Assembly: GCA_002705085.1 (NCBI GenBank)
Contig: PAHO01000052.1
Coordinates: forward strand, 1-64,000
Length of the DNA stretch: 64,000 nt
Direction: 5' to 3'
Source of the DNA: Phycisphaerae bacterium
GTDB lineage: Bacteria; Planctomycetota; Phycisphaerae; Phycisphaerales; SM1A02
Each line of letters starts with the position of its first letter. Within the stretch, counting starts at the first letter, position 1. This document shows, in pieces, positions 62,315-64,000 of this stretch. The notes beneath the pieces are model-generated. The model ran no database searches. It had not been told where the DNA came from and was given only the letters and a program-made list of their open reading frames with translations. Made by a program: the position numbers and the translations under genes.

Positions 62315-63604
62315 TCAGCGATCCAGTTCGGCGGCAATGATGTTCAGTGAACCCAACACGGCCACGAAGTCAGCCAGTTGGTGTCCTTCCAACATCTTGG
62401 CAAAGGCCGAGAAGTTGAAGAAGCAAGGGGGGCGAACCGAGACCCGCCACGGGGTGCGGTCGCCATCACCCACGAGGTAGTAGCCGAGCTCGCCGTTGGG
62501 GCCTTCGATGGATCCGTAGGCCTCGCCGATCGGCGCGTCAAAGCCCCGGTTGTGCATCACCAGTTCAAATTGCTGGATGGTGGCTTCGATAGACCCGTAC
62601 ACCTGCCCCTTTTCGGGAAGGGTGCCTTTGCCTTCGGGCGAGGCGTTCACCGAACCTCCAGGGATGGTGTCGATGAGTTGTTCGATGATGCGAATGGACT
62701 GTTTGATTTCTTCGATGCGTACCAGGTAGCGGGCGTAACAGTCGCCGGTCGTGGCGATGGGCACATCGAATTCGACGGCTTTGGCACCTTGGCCATCCCA
62801 GTCGTCGGCGTAGCACAAGTATGGGCGGTCTTTGCGAAGGTCGCGCCGAACGCCAGAGGCACGTGCCAAAGGACCACTCAATCCCCAATCGATGGCTTCT
62901 TCTTTGGTCATCACGCCGACGCCCTGCAATCGGTCGATGAAAATCCGGTTGCGGTTGAGCATGGTTTCCAGATCACCGACCGCTTTGGGCAGGCGTTTGT
63001 GGATGAAATCTTTGACCATGGTTTTGAACGTCTCTTCGCAGGGAAGATCGTTCTTCAGGCCGCCCACCCGGGTGTAATCAGGGTGGAAGCGTTGCCCTGA
63101 GACAAAATCAAGAATGTCATACACGAATTCACGCTCGTTGAATCCGTAGATGAACGAGGTGATTCCGCCCAAGTCCAGTGCGGCCGCGCCCACGCACAGC
63201 AAGTGGTTTTGGATGCGCCCCAACTCGCACAAAATCGTGCGGATGGACTTGCAGCGAGGTGTGCAGTCGATGTCGAACAACGATTCCACCGCGGTATGCC
63301 ACGCGATGTCATTGACGATGGGGGAGATGTAGTCCATCCGACTGATCGTGCAGACGTACTGGTTCCAATCGTGGTGCTCGCCCAACTTCTCAAAGCCAGA
63401 GTGCAAGTAGCCAATATGCGGCGTCGCTCGGGAGACCCGTTCGCCATCCAACTCCAGTACCACACGAAGCGTGGTGTGGGTGGCGGGGTGCTGGGGGCCG
63501 AGGTTGAGCACCCACCGTTCGGGGGCATCTTTCCGGTCGTCCAGATACGAGGTGTCCTCGACGTCAACGTCGAATTCAGTTGCGGGGCTTAGGGTGAATG
63601 GCAT
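62315..63604 (-). CDS. nuoD: NADH-quinone oxidoreductase subunit D
   Basis: The 49-kDa quinone-site subunit of complex I, 429 residues, without a fused NuoC domain. NLGPQHPATHTTLRVVLELDGE is the N-terminal signature with the conserved His pair region. IGYLHSGFEKLGEHHDWNQYV, GLSGPLARASGVRRDLRK and NRGFDAPIGEAYGSIEGPNGELGYYLVGDG follow. It is the first gene of the unit; nuoA, nuoB and nuoC do not precede it. TACAAT (63614-63619, minus) lies nine bases before the ATG, so the unit probably starts here with a leaderless message. Confidence 0.97.
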   Translation of the reverse strand: MPFTLSPATEFDVDVEDTSYLDDRKDAPERWVLNLGPQHPATHTTLRVVLELDGERVSRATPHIGYLHSGFEKLGEHHDWNQYVCTISRMDYISPIVNDIAWHTAVESLFDIDCTPRCKSIRTILCELGRIQNHLLCVGAAALDLGGITSFIYGFNEREFVYDILDFVSGQRFHPDYTRVGGLKNDLPCEETFKTMVKDFIHKRLPKAVGDLETMLNRNRIFIDRLQGVGVMTKEEAIDWGLSGPLARASGVRRDLRKDRPYLCYADDWDGQGAKAVEFDVPIATTGDCYARYLVRIEEIKQSIRIIEQLIDTIPGGSVNASPEGKGTLPEKGQVYGSIEATIQQFELVMHNRGFDAPIGEAYGSIEGPNGELGYYLVGDGDRTPWRVSVRPPCFFNFSAFAKMLEGHQLADFVAVLGSLNIIAAELDR

Positions 63605-63613
63605 GCCGTTCAG

Positions 63614-63619
63614 ATTGTA
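63614..63619 (-). promoter_or_regulatory. Candidate leaderless -10 box for the nuoD unit
   Basis: TACAAT, nine bases before the nuoD ATG in the 42-base gap after the ABC permease gene. It suggests the nuo cluster is transcribed separately from the permease gene. Confidence 0.45.
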
Positions 63620-63646
63620 GGTGCCAAGCGGCCCAATGCCGCCCCC

Positions 63647-64000
63647 TTAGGCGCGGAAGATGGCGCCAAGTCGACTTCCCAAGATTCGGGAGGCCATGAA
63701 GAGGGCCAAAGCGAGCAGCAGCATCCCCCAAGCGCCCATCGCCGCGGCCACCGAAGGCCCATCTCCTAAACGTTCCGAGAGGGCCGCGATGGCTTTGGTC
63801 ACTGGGTAGTGGGCTTCACGCTGTGCCAAGACAATGGAATCGGAGACTTCCAGCATGGCGAAGGCGAACGCCAGAAGGGCTCCGGCCGCCAAGTTGGCGG
63901 TGATCAGCGGAAGCGTGATCAATCGAGTCACGGTGATCCGATTGGCGCCCAGGCCAAAGGCCGCTTCTTCGAGTTCGCCGCCAGTTTGCTGCAGTCCCGC
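63647..64000 (-). CDS. ABC transporter permease, C-terminal fragment
   Basis: The last 117 residues of an integral-membrane ABC permease that continues beyond the right edge. GGELEEAAFGLGANRITVTRLITLPLI is the EAA loop that contacts the ATPase, followed by helices NLAAGALLAFAFAMLEVSDSIVLAQ and AAMGAWGMLLLALALFMASRIL. The last part resembles iron(III)/thiosulfate-type (BPD_transp_1, FbpB-like) permeases; the substrate cannot be read. It runs in the same direction as the nuo genes and ends 42 bases before nuoD. Confidence 0.85.
   Translation of the reverse strand, partial: AGLQQTGGELEEAAFGLGANRITVTRLITLPLITANLAAGALLAFAFAMLEVSDSIVLAQREAHYPVTKAIAALSERLGDGPSVAAAMGAWGMLLLALALFMASRILGSRLGAIFRA

Overview
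The window reads as chromosomal DNA of a planctomycete, most likely of the class Phycisphaerae. Three secreted proteins end in planctomycete-style dockerin EF-hand repeats. A pseudopilin carries the FTIVELL signature and a C-terminal H...ADGH motif. There is a Tat-exported sugar isomerase-like protein, a ResB/CcsA cytochrome c system, an LPS-transport ATPase and an outer-membrane barrel. Nearly every base is coding, genes often overlap, and no gap exceeds about 235 bases. I saw no rRNA, tRNA, CRISPR array, insertion sequence or prophage. Assignment is by family recognition only.

Layout. 1-5860: end of mdh, gap, a cobalamin adenosyltransferase, a dockerin protein, a pseudopilin, a MoxR ATPase and a barrel protein. 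5854-13591 (minus): an operon of acyl-CoA dehydrogenase, E1 alpha, E1 beta and E2 of a 2-oxo acid dehydrogenase, a metallo-hydrolase and an unknown secreted protein, preceded by a perfect palindrome. 13673-21546: folA, a lipoprotein, tRNA-dihydrouridine synthase, a dienelactone hydrolase-like protein, a 1298-residue tricorn-type protease with a duplicated insert, and purM. 21570-29301 (minus): ArfB-like factor, metallo-hydrolase, transketolase, dnaN, zinc-ribbon membrane protein, citrate synthase, dockerin protein. 29421-33310 (minus): an agmatine-deiminase-like (pentein) protein coupled to an antiporter-RCK-EIIA fusion. 33347-41122: Ntn asparaginase, DsbD-N-like protein, redoxin, lipoprotein, 3-hydroxyacyl-CoA dehydrogenase, resB-ccsA. 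41119-49995: a DUF2314 protein; the minus operon tpiA-secG-yicC-phosphotransferase; alaS; TIM-barrel protein; tmk. 49956-52826 (minus): lptB behind three unknown genes. 52885-60147: tyrosine phosphatase, rpiB, pepA, thiE, a PhnP-like hydrolase, an isolated atpG, a dockerin protein and a PiT-like transporter. 60196-64000 (minus): nuoD, nuoE, a 66-residue ORF, nuoF, and the end of an ABC permease.

Most genes support central metabolism: glycolysis and pentose phosphate (gap, tpiA, tkt, rpiB), TCA cycle (mdh, gltA), oxoacid and acyl-CoA oxidation, respiration (nuoDEF, atpG, cytochrome c assembly) and nucleotide synthesis (folA, purM, tmk). The most striking pattern is regulatory. About twenty transcription-unit heads carry a TAnnnT hexamer only 5-12 bases before the start codon, usually with no Shine-Dalgarno sequence. 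Genes with a good Shine-Dalgarno have the hexamer farther upstream. This predicts widespread leaderless transcription, and I used it together with Shine-Dalgarno sites to choose several starts. The other main leads are the pentein protein, the tricorn insert, the antiporter fusion, the palindrome and the small ORF inside the nuo cluster.
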